64,000 nucleotides of DNA. Source: Tropicimonas sp. IMCC34011 (GTDB lineage Bacteria > Pseudomonadota > Alphaproteobacteria > Rhodobacterales > Rhodobacteraceae). The stretch is taken from the NCBI RefSeq assembly GCF_003390865.1, contig NZ_QMEJ01000004.1, positions 460,132 to 524,131 on the forward strand, in the 5' to 3' direction. Under the pieces are notes generated by a model. The model ran no database searches, was not told the DNA's origin, and worked only from the letters and a program-made list of their open reading frames with translations. A program made the position numbers and the translations under genes. This document shows positions 7,919-16,825 of this stretch, piece after piece (the first letter of the stretch is position 1; the number at the start of each line of letters is the position of its first letter).

Positions 7919-8812
7919 ATGACACAGGCCCGAACCACGTTCATCGCCGCGACCGCGCTCGCCCTGTCCATGGGCGTCGCGAACGAGGCGCGCGCGGGCT
8001 GGTCCGACTGGTCGTTTCCGAATGTGTTCGGCGCGGGGCCGGCGGAAGCATCGGCGCCGGAAGATGGCGGAATCGCCCTGCCCTCGGAGCCGCGGACGGC
8101 CTCCCTTCCCGACGCGCCCGAGCCGGACCTGCTGAGCCTGCGCCTGTCGGCGTCGACCACCAATATGGCCGTGACGGATCCGGGTGCGGATCTCAACGAT
8201 TACGGGCTGGACTGCGAAGCTGCGTTGGCCCTCGCGCCGGGCGACGGGAACACCGTGTCCCTGTCAATCTCCGCGCCCTGCTATCCCAATTCGGCCGCCA
8301 GCATCGAGCATGACGGCCTCGCCTTTTCCGTGCGGCTGGACGAGGCGGGCGAGCTCGACCTCGCAGTTCCCGCCCTGTCGCAGGACGCCTCATTCGCCCT
8401 CATGCTTCCCGATGGCGCCCGCACGACCTCGCGGATCGCACTCGAGACCCCCGGCCCCGCCCGCATCGCGCTCCAGTCGGGAAGCGAGATCGACCTGCGG
8501 TCCGGAGATGACGGGCAGAGCGTCATCCGTCTGGGCGATGCTAGCATCCCCGGCGGCGCCCTCCTTCAGGTGTTCACCTACTCCGAACAGGATGCGCCCG
8601 CGGTCACCATCGATGCGGAGATCACGCTTGCAAGCTGTGGCCGCCGGCTCAGCGCTCTCGCAGCTCTGAAGGATAACGGTGCAGACGCAGCAGAGCCTGC
8701 CCGCGTGACGCTGACCATGCCCGGCTGCGATGCGGTGGGCGATCTGCTCGTCATGCCTGTCCCCGCGCCGGTGACGGACGCGGCGGAGCGCGAGGTCGCC
8801 GAGGCCGGCTGA
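7919..8812 (+). CDS. Exported protein of unknown function
   Basis: The start at 7919 is fixed by a strong GAGGAGG at 7906-7912. The 297-residue product opens MTQARTTFIAATALALSMG and has a signal peptide ending near NEARAG. A low-complexity linker rich in Pro, Ala and Glu follows, then a probably all-beta region with paired cysteines (GLDCEAAL, ISAPCYPN, LASCGRRL, MPGCDAVG), which suggests disulfides in the periplasm. No catalytic motif was recognised. Without the island it would lie immediately downstream of secA. It converges with radC, with three bases between the stops. Similar proteins next to secA may exist in other Rhodobacterales, but I could not check this. Confidence 0.7.
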   Translation: MTQARTTFIAATALALSMGVANEARAGWSDWSFPNVFGAGPAEASAPEDGGIALPSEPRTASLPDAPEPDLLSLRLSASTTNMAVTDPGADLNDYGLDCEAALALAPGDGNTVSLSISAPCYPNSAASIEHDGLAFSVRLDEAGELDLAVPALSQDASFALMLPDGARTTSRIALETPGPARIALQSGSEIDLRSGDDGQSVIRLGDASIPGGALLQVFTYSEQDAPAVTIDAEITLASCGRRLSALAALKDNGADAAEPARVTLTMPGCDAVGDLLVMPVPAPVTDAAEREVAEAG

Positions 8813-8815
8813 CCC

Positions 8816-9622
8816 TCAGAGGTAGCTCTCCGCCCGGAAGCTCAGCTCCCGCTCCTTTCCGACGATGATATGGTCATGCAGCACGAGACCGAGGGCCCGG
8901 GCTGCATCGTCGATGGCGGCCGTCATCTGGATATCCGCGGAGGAGGGGGTCGGATCGCCAGAGGGGTGATTGTGGACGAGTATGAAAGCACTCGCATTCA
9001 GCTCGAGCGCCCGTTTCACGACCTCCCGTGGATAGACCGGAACGTGATCCACCGTCCCCTCGGCCTGCTCCTCGTCGGCGATCAGGACGTTCTTGCGGTC
9101 GAGGTAGAGCACGCGGAACTGCTCCGTCTCCCGGTGCGCCATGGCGGTGTGACAGTAATCGATCAGCTCGGTCCAGCCCGACAGGATCGGCCGCTGCATG
9201 ACCTTCGAGCGCGCCATGCGGTGGGCGGCGGCTTCTATGATCTTGAAGTCCGTCACGATGGCGTCCCCCACCCCGTCCACCGCCCGCAGCCGCTGTGCGG
9301 GCGCGGAGAGGACGCGGTTGAAGTCTCCGAACGTGTCAAGCAGGCGCCGGGCGAGGGGTTTCACGTCCTGCCGGGGGATGGTGCGAAAAAGCAGCAGCTC
9401 CAGCAGTTCGTAATCCGGCATCGCCGCCGCACCGCCCGACAGGAACCGGTCCCGCAGCCGCTTGCGATGCCCCTTGATGTAGGAGGGAGGTCCGCCGCGC
9501 GGGGACCAGTCGTTCTGCACGGGCGCGTCTGACCTGACCTCCCGGCGTCGGGGGGCACCCTGGGCGGATGCGCCCCGGAACAGGCCGGGGGACAGCTCTC
9601 TGAAGAGGTGTAGCGCGTTCAT
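8816..9622 (-). CDS. radC: RadC family protein (JAB/MPN domain)
   Basis: The 268-residue product has an N-terminal helix-hairpin-helix region (YELLELLLFRTIPRQDVKP and AVDGVGDAI) and a C-terminal JAB1/MPN metalloprotease-like domain. The latter has the expected zinc motif in FILVHNHPSGDPTPSSAD. RadC proteins were once linked to DNA repair, but their true role is unsettled. Length and motif order are normal for the family. The first about 50 residues before GHRKRLRDRFLSGG are poorly conserved in composition, so the true start could be further in. It lies downstream of dnaJ on the same strand and converges with the exported-protein gene at 7919. Confidence 0.88.
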   Translation of the reverse strand: MNALHLFRELSPGLFRGASAQGAPRRREVRSDAPVQNDWSPRGGPPSYIKGHRKRLRDRFLSGGAAAMPDYELLELLLFRTIPRQDVKPLARRLLDTFGDFNRVLSAPAQRLRAVDGVGDAIVTDFKIIEAAAHRMARSKVMQRPILSGWTELIDYCHTAMAHRETEQFRVLYLDRKNVLIADEEQAEGTVDHVPVYPREVVKRALELNASAFILVHNHPSGDPTPSSADIQMTAAIDDAARALGLVLHDHIIVGKERELSFRAESYL

Positions 9623-9695
9623 GGCACCCTTGTGCCAGCGCGGTGGTAAACGCCCGATTAAAGTGAACCGGGCGTCTACAGACTGATCCGCAGGA

Positions 9696-10856
9696 TCAGC
9701 CCTTCATGCCATCCCAGAAGCTTCGCACCTTGCGGAAGAAGTTGGACGAGTTGGGGTTGTTCGCCTCCTCGCCGATCTTCTCGAACTCCCGCAGAAGCTC
9801 CTTCTGGCGCGACGTGAGGCTGACGGGCGTCTCGACGGACAGCTCGATGAACATGTCACCCGTTCCGGCACCGCGCAGGGCCGGCATCCCCTTGGAGCGC
9901 AGGCGCATCTGCCGCCCGGACTGGCTGCCGGCCGGGACCTTCACGCGCGAGCGTCCTCCGTCGATCGTCGGCACCTCTATGTCGCCGCCGAGGGCCGCCG
10001 TGGTGACGGAGACCGGAACGCTGCAATAGAGATGTGCTCCATCGCGTTGGAAGAGGTCATGCTCCGCCACGTCGATGAAGATGTAGAGATCGCCGGTCGG
10101 GCCGCCTCGCAGCCCCGCCTCCCCCTCTCCGGCGAGCCGGATGCGGGTGCCGGTCTCGACGCCCGCGGGAATGTTCACGGACAGCGACCGGTTCTTCTCG
10201 ATCCGGCCCGCGCCACCGCATTCATTACAGGGGTTCTTGACGATCTGGCCCACGCCGGAACAGGTCGGGCAGACGCGCTCCACGGTGAAGAAGCCCTGCT
10301 GCGCGCGCACCTTGCCCATGCCGGAGCAGGTCGGGCAGGTGACGGGCTCGGCGCCGCCTTCGGCCCCGGTGCCCCCGCAGGAGCCGCAGGCCACCGCGGT
10401 CGGAACCTGGATCTGCTTCTGGGAGCCGGTGAACGCGTCCTCGAGCGGGATCTGCAGATTGTAGCGCAGGTCGGAGCCACGCGCCGCGCGCTGCCGTCCG
10501 CCGGCGCCGCCACGCCCGCCCATGAAATCGCCGAAGAGATCATCGAACACGTCGGAGAAGGCGGAGGCGAAGTCGCCCTGCTGCCCGAAGCCGCCGCGCG
10601 CGCCGCCGGGGCGCCCGCCGCCCATGCCACCTTCGAAGGCGGCGTGACCGAAGCGATCATAGGCCGCCTTGCGTTCGGGATCCTTCAGCGCGTCGTAGGC
10701 CTCGTTCACTTCCTTGAACTGGGCCTCGGCATCGGGATTGTCGGAGTTGCGGTCGGGGTGAAGCTCCTTCGCCTTGCGGCGATAGGCTTTCTTGAGTTCA
10801 TCGGCATCGGCACCGCGGGCAACGCCGAGAACTTCATAGAAATCGCGTTTGGCCAT
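9696..10856 (-). CDS. dnaJ: Chaperone protein DnaJ (Hsp40)
   Basis: DnaJ delivers unfolded substrates to DnaK and stimulates its ATPase. The 386-residue product starts [17 protein letters not shown] and carries the J-domain HPD (ELHPDRNSD). A glycine/phenylalanine-rich linker follows, then four zinc-finger repeats ([42 protein letters not shown]) and the C-terminal substrate-binding domain. The start at 10856 gives the standard N-terminus; an upstream in-frame ATG would add only six unusual residues. It follows dnaK on the minus strand after a terminator-like hairpin. A short hairpin at 9683-9699 overlaps the stop codon. Confidence 0.97.
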   Translation of the reverse strand: MAKRDFYEVLGVARGADADELKKAYRRKAKELHPDRNSDNPDAEAQFKEVNEAYDALKDPERKAAYDRFGHAAFEGGMGGGRPGGARGGFGQQGDFASAFSDVFDDLFGDFMGGRGGAGGRQRAARGSDLRYNLQIPLEDAFTGSQKQIQVPTAVACGSCGGTGAEGGAEPVTCPTCSGMGKVRAQQGFFTVERVCPTCSGVGQIVKNPCNECGGAGRIEKNRSLSVNIPAGVETGTRIRLAGEGEAGLRGGPTGDLYIFIDVAEHDLFQRDGAHLYCSVPVSVTTAALGGDIEVPTIDGGRSRVKVPAGSQSGRQMRLRSKGMPALRGAGTGDMFIELSVETPVSLTSRQKELLREFEKIGEEANNPNSSNFFRKVRSFWDGMKG

Positions 10857-10877
10857 CGGCATGTACCTTGTCACACG

Positions 10878-10913
10878 AAAAAGACGAGGACCGGCCCGGG
10901 ATCGGGCCGGTCC
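10878..10913 (-). terminator. Terminator-like hairpin between dnaK and dnaJ
   Basis: An 11-bp perfect GC-rich stem (10888-10898 with 10903-10913) has a four-base loop. Read on the minus strand it is followed by a run of five T (10882 to 10878). It lies between the dnaK stop and the dnaJ start, so it probably lowers dnaJ transcription relative to dnaK or marks the dnaK transcript end. Confidence 0.75.
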
Positions 10914-10939
10914 AGAGAAAGGTCAGGACGGACCGGCGC

Positions 10940-12865
10940 TCACGAGTTGCGCTTGTCTTCGCCCAGATCCTCGAAGTCGGCGTCGACGATGTCCTCGTCC
11001 ACGTTGCGGGGGTTTTCCTCCCCGTCGGACGAATCATCGCCGCCGCCCGCCTTTTCCTGCTCGGACTTGTAGATCGCCTCGCCGAGCTTCATCGCGGCCT
11101 CGGTCAGGTTCTGGATGCCGGACTTGATCTTGCCGACGTCCTCGCTCTGAAGGGCCTCCTCGAGAGGTTGCATCGCCAGTTCAATCGCCTCGACGGTGGA
11201 CTGGTCGACCTTGTCGCCATGCTCCTCAAGGGACTTCTTCGTGGAGTGCACGAGGCTCTCGCCCTGGTTCTTCGTCTCGACGAGTTCGCGGCGGCCCTTG
11301 TCGGCTTCGGCGTTCTCCTCGGCCTCCTTGACCATGTTCTGGATCTCGTCGTCGGAGAGACCGCCGGACGCCTGGATCGTGATCTTCTGCTCGCGGCCGG
11401 TGCCCTTGTCCTTGGCCGACACCGAGACGATGCCGTTGGCGTCGATGTCGAAGGTCACCTCGATCTGCGGCATGCCGCGCGGCGCGGGCGGGATGTCCTC
11501 AAGATTGAACTGGCCGAGCATCTTGTTGTCCGCAGCCATCTCGCGCTCGCCCTGGAAGACCCGGATCGTCACGGCGCCCTGGTTGTCCTCGGCGGTCGAG
11601 AAGACCTGGCTCTTCTTGGTCGGGATCGTGGTGTTGCGATCGATCAGCCGGGTGAACACGCCGCCCAGGGTCTCGATGCCCAAGGAAAGCGGGGTCACGT
11701 CGAGCAGGACCACGTCCTTCACGTCACCCTGCAGGACACCGGCCTGGATCGCCGCACCGAGCGCCACGACCTCGTCGGGGTTCACGCCCTTGTGGGGCTC
11801 CTTGCCGAAGAACTTCGTCACTTCCTCGACGACGCGGGGCATCCGCGTCATGCCGCCGACGAGGACGACCTCGTCGATCTCGCCGGTGGACATGCCGGCA
11901 TCCTTGAGCGCCGCCTTGCAGGGCCCGATGGAGGCCTTGATCAGATCGCCCACGAGGCTCTCCAGCTTCGCACGCGTCAGTTTCATGACCATGTGAAGCG
12001 GCTGGCCGCCCTTGGGGTCCATCGAGATGAACGGCTGGTTGATCTCGGTCTGCTGGCTGGAGGACAGCTCGATCTTGGCCTTTTCCGCGGCTTCCTTGAG
12101 CCGCTGGAGGGCCATCTTGTCCTTCGTCAGGTCGACGCCGTTCTCTTTCCTGAACTCGTCGGCGAGGTAGTTGACGATCTTCATGTCGAAGTCTTCGCCG
12201 CCGAGGAACGTGTCCCCGTTGGTGGACTTCACCTCGAAGAGGCCGTCGTCGATCTCGAGGATCGTGATGTCGAAGGTACCGCCGCCGAGGTCATAGACCG
12301 CGATCGTCTTGGATTCCTTCTTGTCGAGACCGTAGGCCAGCGCGGCCGCCGTCGGCTCGTTGATGATGCGCAGGACCTCGAGGCCGGCGATCTTGCCCGC
12401 GTCCTTCGTCGCCTGACGCTGCTGGTCGTTGAAGTAGGCCGGGACGGTGATGACGGCCTGGGTCACTTCCTCGCCGAGATAGGACTCGGCGGTCTCCTTC
12501 ATCTTCTGCAGGATGAAGGCACTGATCTGGCTGGGGGAATAGCGCTCGCCGCGGGATTCGACCCACGCGTCGCCGTTACCGCCGTCGACCACGTCGTACG
12601 GCAGGTTCTTCTTGTCCTTCGCGATATCCTCGTCGTCGAAACGACGCCCGATCAGGCGCTTGACGGCGAAGATCGTGTTGGTCGGGTTGGTCACGGCCTG
12701 CCGCTTCGCGGATTGGCCGACCAGACGCTCTTCCTCGGTGAAGGCGACGATGGACGGGGTCGTCCGTGCGCCTTCGACGTTTTCCACGACCTTGGGCTGC
12801 GCACCGTCCATGATGGCGATGCAGCTGTTGGTGGTCCCCAGGTCGATCCCGATGACTTTGGCCAT
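10940..12865 (-). CDS. dnaK: Chaperone protein DnaK (Hsp70)
   Basis: The 641-residue Hsp70 chaperone binds exposed hydrophobic segments in an ATP-dependent cycle. It has the nucleotide-binding signature [17 protein letters not shown] at the N-terminus, [14 protein letters not shown] in the middle and [12 protein letters not shown] near residue 340. The substrate-binding domain opens [14 protein letters not shown], and the C-terminus is acidic and flexible, as in other DnaK proteins. Length is normal. A candidate heat-shock promoter lies about 110 bases upstream, and dnaJ follows downstream. Confidence 0.98.
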   Translation of the reverse strand: MAKVIGIDLGTTNSCIAIMDGAQPKVVENVEGARTTPSIVAFTEEERLVGQSAKRQAVTNPTNTIFAVKRLIGRRFDDEDIAKDKKNLPYDVVDGGNGDAWVESRGERYSPSQISAFILQKMKETAESYLGEEVTQAVITVPAYFNDQQRQATKDAGKIAGLEVLRIINEPTAAALAYGLDKKESKTIAVYDLGGGTFDITILEIDDGLFEVKSTNGDTFLGGEDFDMKIVNYLADEFRKENGVDLTKDKMALQRLKEAAEKAKIELSSSQQTEINQPFISMDPKGGQPLHMVMKLTRAKLESLVGDLIKASIGPCKAALKDAGMSTGEIDEVVLVGGMTRMPRVVEEVTKFFGKEPHKGVNPDEVVALGAAIQAGVLQGDVKDVVLLDVTPLSLGIETLGGVFTRLIDRNTTIPTKKSQVFSTAEDNQGAVTIRVFQGEREMAADNKMLGQFNLEDIPPAPRGMPQIEVTFDIDANGIVSVSAKDKGTGREQKITIQASGGLSDDEIQNMVKEAEENAEADKGRRELVETKNQGESLVHSTKKSLEEHGDKVDQSTVEAIELAMQPLEEALQSEDVGKIKSGIQNLTEAAMKLGEAIYKSEQEKAGGGDDSSDGEENPRNVDEDIVDADFEDLGEDKRNS

Positions 12866-12972
12866 GTATTTCTACCTCTTCTCTTCGGCGATTTCGTGGG
12901 CGCGGGCCCTCTTGGAGGCACCCGCCCCCGATCCCTGTCCGCCCCTCCGGTTCCCCGTCGCGGCGACGGAGC

Positions 12973-13003
12973 GTATATAGGGAGGGCGCTTTGGGGCTGC
13001 AAC
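12973..13003 (-). promoter_or_regulatory. Candidate RpoH (sigma32) promoter of dnaK
   Basis: On the minus strand the sequence reads GTTG (13003-13000), 18 bases, then CCTATAT. This fits the alphaproteobacterial heat-shock promoter pattern CTTG-N17/18-CYTATNT except for the first base. It ends about 108 bases before the dnaK start. It also lies only about 30 bases from the divergent alkB start. Confidence 0.55.
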
Positions 13004-13034
13004 GCCCCCTCCCCGACCGATCTGGAGGTCAATC

Positions 13035-13661
13035 GTGGATCTTTTCGGCGAAGCTGCCCCGCCGCGGGACATTCGCGGGGTGATCGTGCACCCCGGCCTT
13101 CTGGACCACGCCGCACAGGAGGCGCTGGTTCGCGATGTAAGGACGCTCGTCGAGGCGGCACCGCTTTTCAGGCCCGAGACGCGGCGCGGGCAGAAGATGA
13201 GCGTGCGCATGACGTCGGCAGGATCCGTGGGCTGGGTCAGCGACAGGCGGGGCTATCGCTACGAGCCGCAACATCCCGCAGGCGTGCCCTGGCCCGCCAT
13301 TCCCCGGTCCGTTCTCGCGATCTGGGACGAGGTGGCCGGCGTGGACCGCCAGCCGGACACCTGTCTCGTCAATTTCTACGATGCGGATGCGAAGATGGGG
13401 ATGCACCAGGACCGGGACGAGGCGGATCTGCGCTGGCCCGTCGTCTCGGTCAGCCTCGGAGACGAGGCGCTGTTCCGCATCGGCAACGAGGAGCGCGGCG
13501 GCAGGACCCAGTCGCTTTGGCTGCGCTCGGGAGACGTGGCCGTGCTGGGCGGAGAGGGCCGGATGCTCCACCACGGGATCGACCGGATCCGGGCGGGCAG
13601 CTCGACCCTGCTGGCCGGGGGCGGACGGCTGAACCTGACGTTGCGGGTGGCCGGCGCCTAG
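13035..13661 (+). CDS. alkB: AlkB-type Fe(II)/2-oxoglutarate dioxygenase
   Basis: AlkB repairs alkylated bases (1-methyladenine, 3-methylcytosine) by oxidative demethylation. The 208-residue product has the iron-binding HxD in MGMHQDRDEADL, the distal His in MLHHGIDRI and the 2-oxoglutarate-binding arginines in RLNLTLRVAGA. These are in the right order and at the family's usual length. The GTG start follows TGGAGG with six bases between. The gene diverges from dnaK, and its stop codon overlaps that of the convergent gene at 13658 by two bases. Confidence 0.9.
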   Translation: MDLFGEAAPPRDIRGVIVHPGLLDHAAQEALVRDVRTLVEAAPLFRPETRRGQKMSVRMTSAGSVGWVSDRRGYRYEPQHPAGVPWPAIPRSVLAIWDEVAGVDRQPDTCLVNFYDADAKMGMHQDRDEADLRWPVVSVSLGDEALFRIGNEERGGRTQSLWLRSGDVAVLGGEGRMLHHGIDRIRAGSSTLLAGGGRLNLTLRVAGA

Positions 13662-14245
13662 GGCCTGAGCGTGCAGCAGCCGCGAAGATAGGCGTCTGCG
13701 CCCGGCATGGTCCCGATGAGAGCCGCGCGGATGCCGTACGCCCGGTCGCTCATGCCGTCCGAACATTCCTGCCGCTCCAGGAGGACGTCGAACCCCGCGC
13801 CCGGCCCACCGAACTCGAGGAGAGCCGCATCCCCCGCAGTCGCCTCGACGTGGCCGTGCAACGGCGTTTCGCGCTCCGGCACCGCGAAGACGGGCCTCTC
13901 GCCCAACGCCAGTGACCAGAACGGCTCCGTCCCCGAGCAGCGCTGCGGCATCGGGAATCCCTCTCCCTGTCCCGGCTGCCGCGCAAGATAGTCGAGCGAC
14001 GCCCATCCCCGCGTCTCGGGAAGGGACACAAGGCCCCATCCGCCTGAGCGGCGCACGATCTCCACACCCGTCTCGTCCGGCGCAAGGGTGGCCACCAGGG
14101 GCGCGGACGCCTCGGGCCCCGCCCGCACGTTGAGAACATCGTCCGACGCGACGCCACTGACATCGTAGAGTGCCGGCAGGTCGCCCTGCGCGCTCGCCGC
14201 CGAAGCGACCAGCAGCATGAAGAGGGCCGCCGCGGCCCGCATCAT
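13658..14245 (-). CDS. Exported SH3-domain protein (COG3650-like C-terminus)
   Basis: A signal peptide (MMRAAAALFMLLVASAASA-QG) precedes a bacterial SH3 domain recognisable by DVLNVRAGPEASAPLVATL and GWGLVSLPETRGWASLDYL. The second half contains CSGTEPFWSLAL and QECSDGMSDRAYGI. This is the pattern of the COG3650 group of small exported proteins of unknown role. SH3b domains often bind peptidoglycan, so the protein is probably periplasmic or cell-wall associated. It overlaps the downstream permease gene by four bases, so the two may be expressed together, although the permease is upstream in transcription. Confidence 0.75.
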   Translation of the reverse strand: MMRAAAALFMLLVASAASAQGDLPALYDVSGVASDDVLNVRAGPEASAPLVATLAPDETGVEIVRRSGGWGLVSLPETRGWASLDYLARQPGQGEGFPMPQRCSGTEPFWSLALGERPVFAVPERETPLHGHVEATAGDAALLEFGGPGAGFDVLLERQECSDGMSDRAYGIRAALIGTMPGADAYLRGCCTLRP

Positions 14246-15093
14246 CGTTTCGCCTGCCAGCTCAGCGAGGCGTTTCGCCGGGTGTAGAATTCACCCAGAA
14301 GGCCGATGAAGATGAGGATCAGGGACACGACGAGCGGATATGTCGTGTTCGAGTAATGCGGGTTGTAGTTGATGAAGACGAACCCGCGGGACTGGTCGAT
14401 GATGTGGAAGATCGGGTTCCACGTGAACATCGCCAGCATGTATCCCGGCAGCTGGTTCGCCACGAACATCTTGCCCGATGCGATCATGTTGGCGCGGGAA
14501 TAGATCGTCGTCATCAGTTTCACGAAGCCCGGAAACCAGGGCCGGATCGCGAGAAGCACCATCCCGACGGCGACGCCCGAGAACCACGCCAGAAGGACCA
14601 TCGCCATGGCGCCGATCGGATCGTCGATCGTGATCGGGTTCATCGCGATGTGGTAGAAGCCGAGGACCACCGCCATCGACAGAACCTGGATGTAGAGCGA
14701 GGTCAGCGCCGCGGCGGAGATCGAGATCACCGTGTTCATGGGCGCGTGCTTCATCATCGGGGACGCCGGCCCTTCGGACGAGGCGACGGCGCTCATCGCC
14801 TTCGTGTGCGTCATGTAGAGGAAGATCCCGGACATGATGTAGAGCAGGAAATCGCCCCGGATCGCCGAGCTCTTCATGCCAAGGACGGTGAACATGAAGT
14901 AGAACGCACCGACGAAGATCACCGTCTGCATCACGTTCAGCGCAAGGCCGATGACGGCGTTGCCATGCTCCTTGCGAAGCGTGCGGACTATGGAGTGATA
15001 GGTCAGCTCCCACAGCACCAGGGCGGAGTGGAGCGCCGAGGGCGGCCGGTCCGAGGAGCTGTGCATCGTCATCTCGAGATCCCGTGGCGTCAT
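14242..15093 (-). CDS. ABC-2 type polysaccharide/polyol-phosphate export permease (KpsM-like)
   Basis: The roughly 283-residue membrane protein has six hydrophobic segments (for example VIGLALNVMQTVIFVGAFYF and PLVVSLILIFIGLLGEFY). An ABC-2 organisation is seen with the charged N-terminus TYHSIVRTLRKEHGNAV and the short tail RRNASLSWQAKR. This resembles KpsM/Wzm permeases that export capsule or O-antigen polymers through the inner membrane. Possible starts are 15093 (MTPRDLEMTMHSS) and 15072; the upstream signal is weak. No ATP-binding partner gene lies beside it or anywhere else in the window except lptB, which serves another system. The substrate is therefore unknown. Confidence 0.75.
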   Translation of the reverse strand: MTPRDLEMTMHSSSDRPPSALHSALVLWELTYHSIVRTLRKEHGNAVIGLALNVMQTVIFVGAFYFMFTVLGMKSSAIRGDFLLYIMSGIFLYMTHTKAMSAVASSEGPASPMMKHAPMNTVISISAAALTSLYIQVLSMAVVLGFYHIAMNPITIDDPIGAMAMVLLAWFSGVAVGMVLLAIRPWFPGFVKLMTTIYSRANMIASGKMFVANQLPGYMLAMFTWNPIFHIIDQSRGFVFINYNPHYSNTTYPLVVSLILIFIGLLGEFYTRRNASLSWQAKR

Positions 15094-15224
15094 GTCCGGC
15101 CGTCGCGCCCGGCACGAAGGGTGCGCCCCCTGGCACGAAATACGACCAATTCCTTGCCGTTCCTTTAGCCGTTGACGATAAGGAGCACACGCCCCTTGGG
15201 TCAACGAACGGATTGGAGAGCGCC

Positions 15225-16037
15225 TTGGATCATGACCGCCTCGTCACAGTGATGCGACGCCTCGCGCTTCAGGCTGGTGCCCGGATCATGGAGATCTACG
15301 CCGCGCCCGATTTCGAGGTGCGCTCCAAGTCGGATGCGAGCCCGGTCACCGAAGCGGACGAGGCGGCGGACGCGCTGATCTCCGCCGGCCTGACGGAGGC
15401 CTTCCCGGATACGCTGGTCGTGACCGAGGAGCAGGCCGAGAGCCACACCGAGAGCGCTGAGGCCTTCCTCATCGTCGATCCGCTCGACGGCACGAAGGAG
15501 TTCGTCCAGCGCCGCGGCGACTTCACGGTCAACATCGCCTATGTCGAGAACGGCGTTCCCGTGCGCGGCGTGGTCTACGCCCCGGCCCGGAAGCGCCTGT
15601 TCTACACGCTGGCTGATGGCAGCGCGGTCGAGGAGACGGGCGATCACGCTCTGGACAAGGCCGGTGAGACCAAGCCCCTTTCCGTCAAGGCGCCGGACAA
15701 CGGCGCCCTCGTCGTCGTCGCATCCAAGTCCCACCGCGATGCGGCAACCGATGCCTATATCGGCAAGTTCTCGGTCGCGGACATGACGAGCGCCGGGTCT
15801 TCCCTCAAGTTCTGCCTCGTCGCTGCGGGGGAGGCGGACCTCTATCCCCGGCTCGGCCGCACCATGGAGTGGGACACGGCCGCGGGGGACGCGGTCCTGC
15901 GCGGCGCCGGCGGGGAGATGATCCGCTTCGAAGACCACGCCCCCTTCGCCTACGGCAAGCCCGGCTACGAGAACCCGTTCTTCATCGCCCATGCGCCCGG
16001 CGTCGATCTGCCGGCCCCGGGAGGTGCGGCGGAATGA
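15225..16037 (+). CDS. cysQ: 3'(2'),5'-bisphosphate nucleotidase CysQ
   Basis: CysQ removes the 3'-phosphate from PAP/PAPS, recycling the by-product of sulfate assimilation and sulfotransferases. The inositol-monophosphatase fold is recognised from SDASPVTEADEAAD, the metal-binding VTEEQAE and the signature IVDPLDGTKEFVQRRGDF, and from MEWDTAAGDAVLRGAGG near the C-terminus. The TTG start at 15225 follows GGAGAG and gives a normal length of 270 residues. The TGA stop overlaps the kdsB start (ATGA). A PAP-hydrolysing enzyme is meaningful here because a sulfotransferase gene closes the same gene run (24064-25500). Confidence 0.88.
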   Translation: MDHDRLVTVMRRLALQAGARIMEIYAAPDFEVRSKSDASPVTEADEAADALISAGLTEAFPDTLVVTEEQAESHTESAEAFLIVDPLDGTKEFVQRRGDFTVNIAYVENGVPVRGVVYAPARKRLFYTLADGSAVEETGDHALDKAGETKPLSVKAPDNGALVVVASKSHRDAATDAYIGKFSVADMTSAGSSLKFCLVAAGEADLYPRLGRTMEWDTAAGDAVLRGAGGEMIRFEDHAPFAYGKPGYENPFFIAHAPGVDLPAPGGAAE

Positions 16038-16825
16038 GCGTCCTCGTCGTCATCCCCGCCCGCTACGCCTCCGAGCGCTATCCCGGAAAGCCGCTCGTGC
16101 CCCTGCGCGGCGCATCCGGCCGGCAGGCGACCCTCGTTCAGCGCACGTGGGAGGCCGCCCGCGGGATCGACGGCGTCTCCCGTGTCGTGGTCGCCACCGA
16201 TGACGATCAGATCCGCGAGGCCGCCGAGGGATTCGGCGCCGAGGTGGTGATGACGAGTTCCGAGTGCCGCAACGGGACGGAGCGGTGCGCCGAAGCGTCC
16301 GATGCGCTCGGCGGCGGCTTCGAGATGGTGGTGAACCTCCAGGGGGATGCACCGCTGACCCCACGCTGGTTCATTCCCGAGACCATCGAAGGCCTGCGCG
16401 CCGCTCCGGATGCCGGTGCCGCGACCCCGGTGATCCGTTGCGATGCGGAAACGCTGAACGGGCTCAAGATGGACAGGCAGGCTGGCCGCGTCGGAGGAAC
16501 CACCGCCATCTTCGACCGCGATCACCGCGCGCTCTACTTTTCCAAGGAAGTGATCCCCTACACCGCCGACACCGAGAAGGCCGCGGCGGTCTTTCATCAT
16601 GTCGGTCTCTACGCCTACCGGCCCGAGGCACTCGCCGATTATCCCCGCTGGGACATCGGCCCGCTCGAGCGCACCGAGGGGCTGGAACAGCTCCGCTTCC
16701 TCGAAAACGGCCGCTCCATGAGCTGCGTCGAGGTGGAGACGCGGGGGCGCCAGTTCTGGGAACTGAACAACCCCTCCGACGTGACCCGCCTCGAGGAAAT
16801 GATGGCCACGATGGGGATGGAGTGA
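16034..16825 (+). CDS. kdsB: 3-deoxy-manno-octulosonate cytidylyltransferase
   Basis: KdsB activates Kdo to CMP-Kdo for lipid A inner core or Kdo-containing capsules. The 263-residue product starts MSVLVVIPARYASERYPGKP with the nucleotide-binding loop. It contains VVVATDDDQIREAAEGFG, the NLQGDAPLTP metal-site segment and YLGL-type ends typical of the family (HHVGLYAYRPEALADY). The ATG overlaps the cysQ stop, and its own stop overlaps the GTG of the next gene. These three genes therefore look like a translationally coupled unit. Confidence 0.93.
   Translation: MSVLVVIPARYASERYPGKPLVPLRGASGRQATLVQRTWEAARGIDGVSRVVVATDDDQIREAAEGFGAEVVMTSSECRNGTERCAEASDALGGGFEMVVNLQGDAPLTPRWFIPETIEGLRAAPDAGAATPVIRCDAETLNGLKMDRQAGRVGGTTAIFDRDHRALYFSKEVIPYTADTEKAAAVFHHVGLYAYRPEALADYPRWDIGPLERTEGLEQLRFLENGRSMSCVEVETRGRQFWELNNPSDVTRLEEMMATMGME

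Noticed and set aside
10868..13915. A 1015-codon open frame on the plus strand antisense to dnaK
   Set aside because: Long antisense frames over dnaK are a known result of its codon use in GC-rich genomes. The real DnaK motifs are on the minus strand, and the antisense frame has no ribosome-binding site or recognisable domain.
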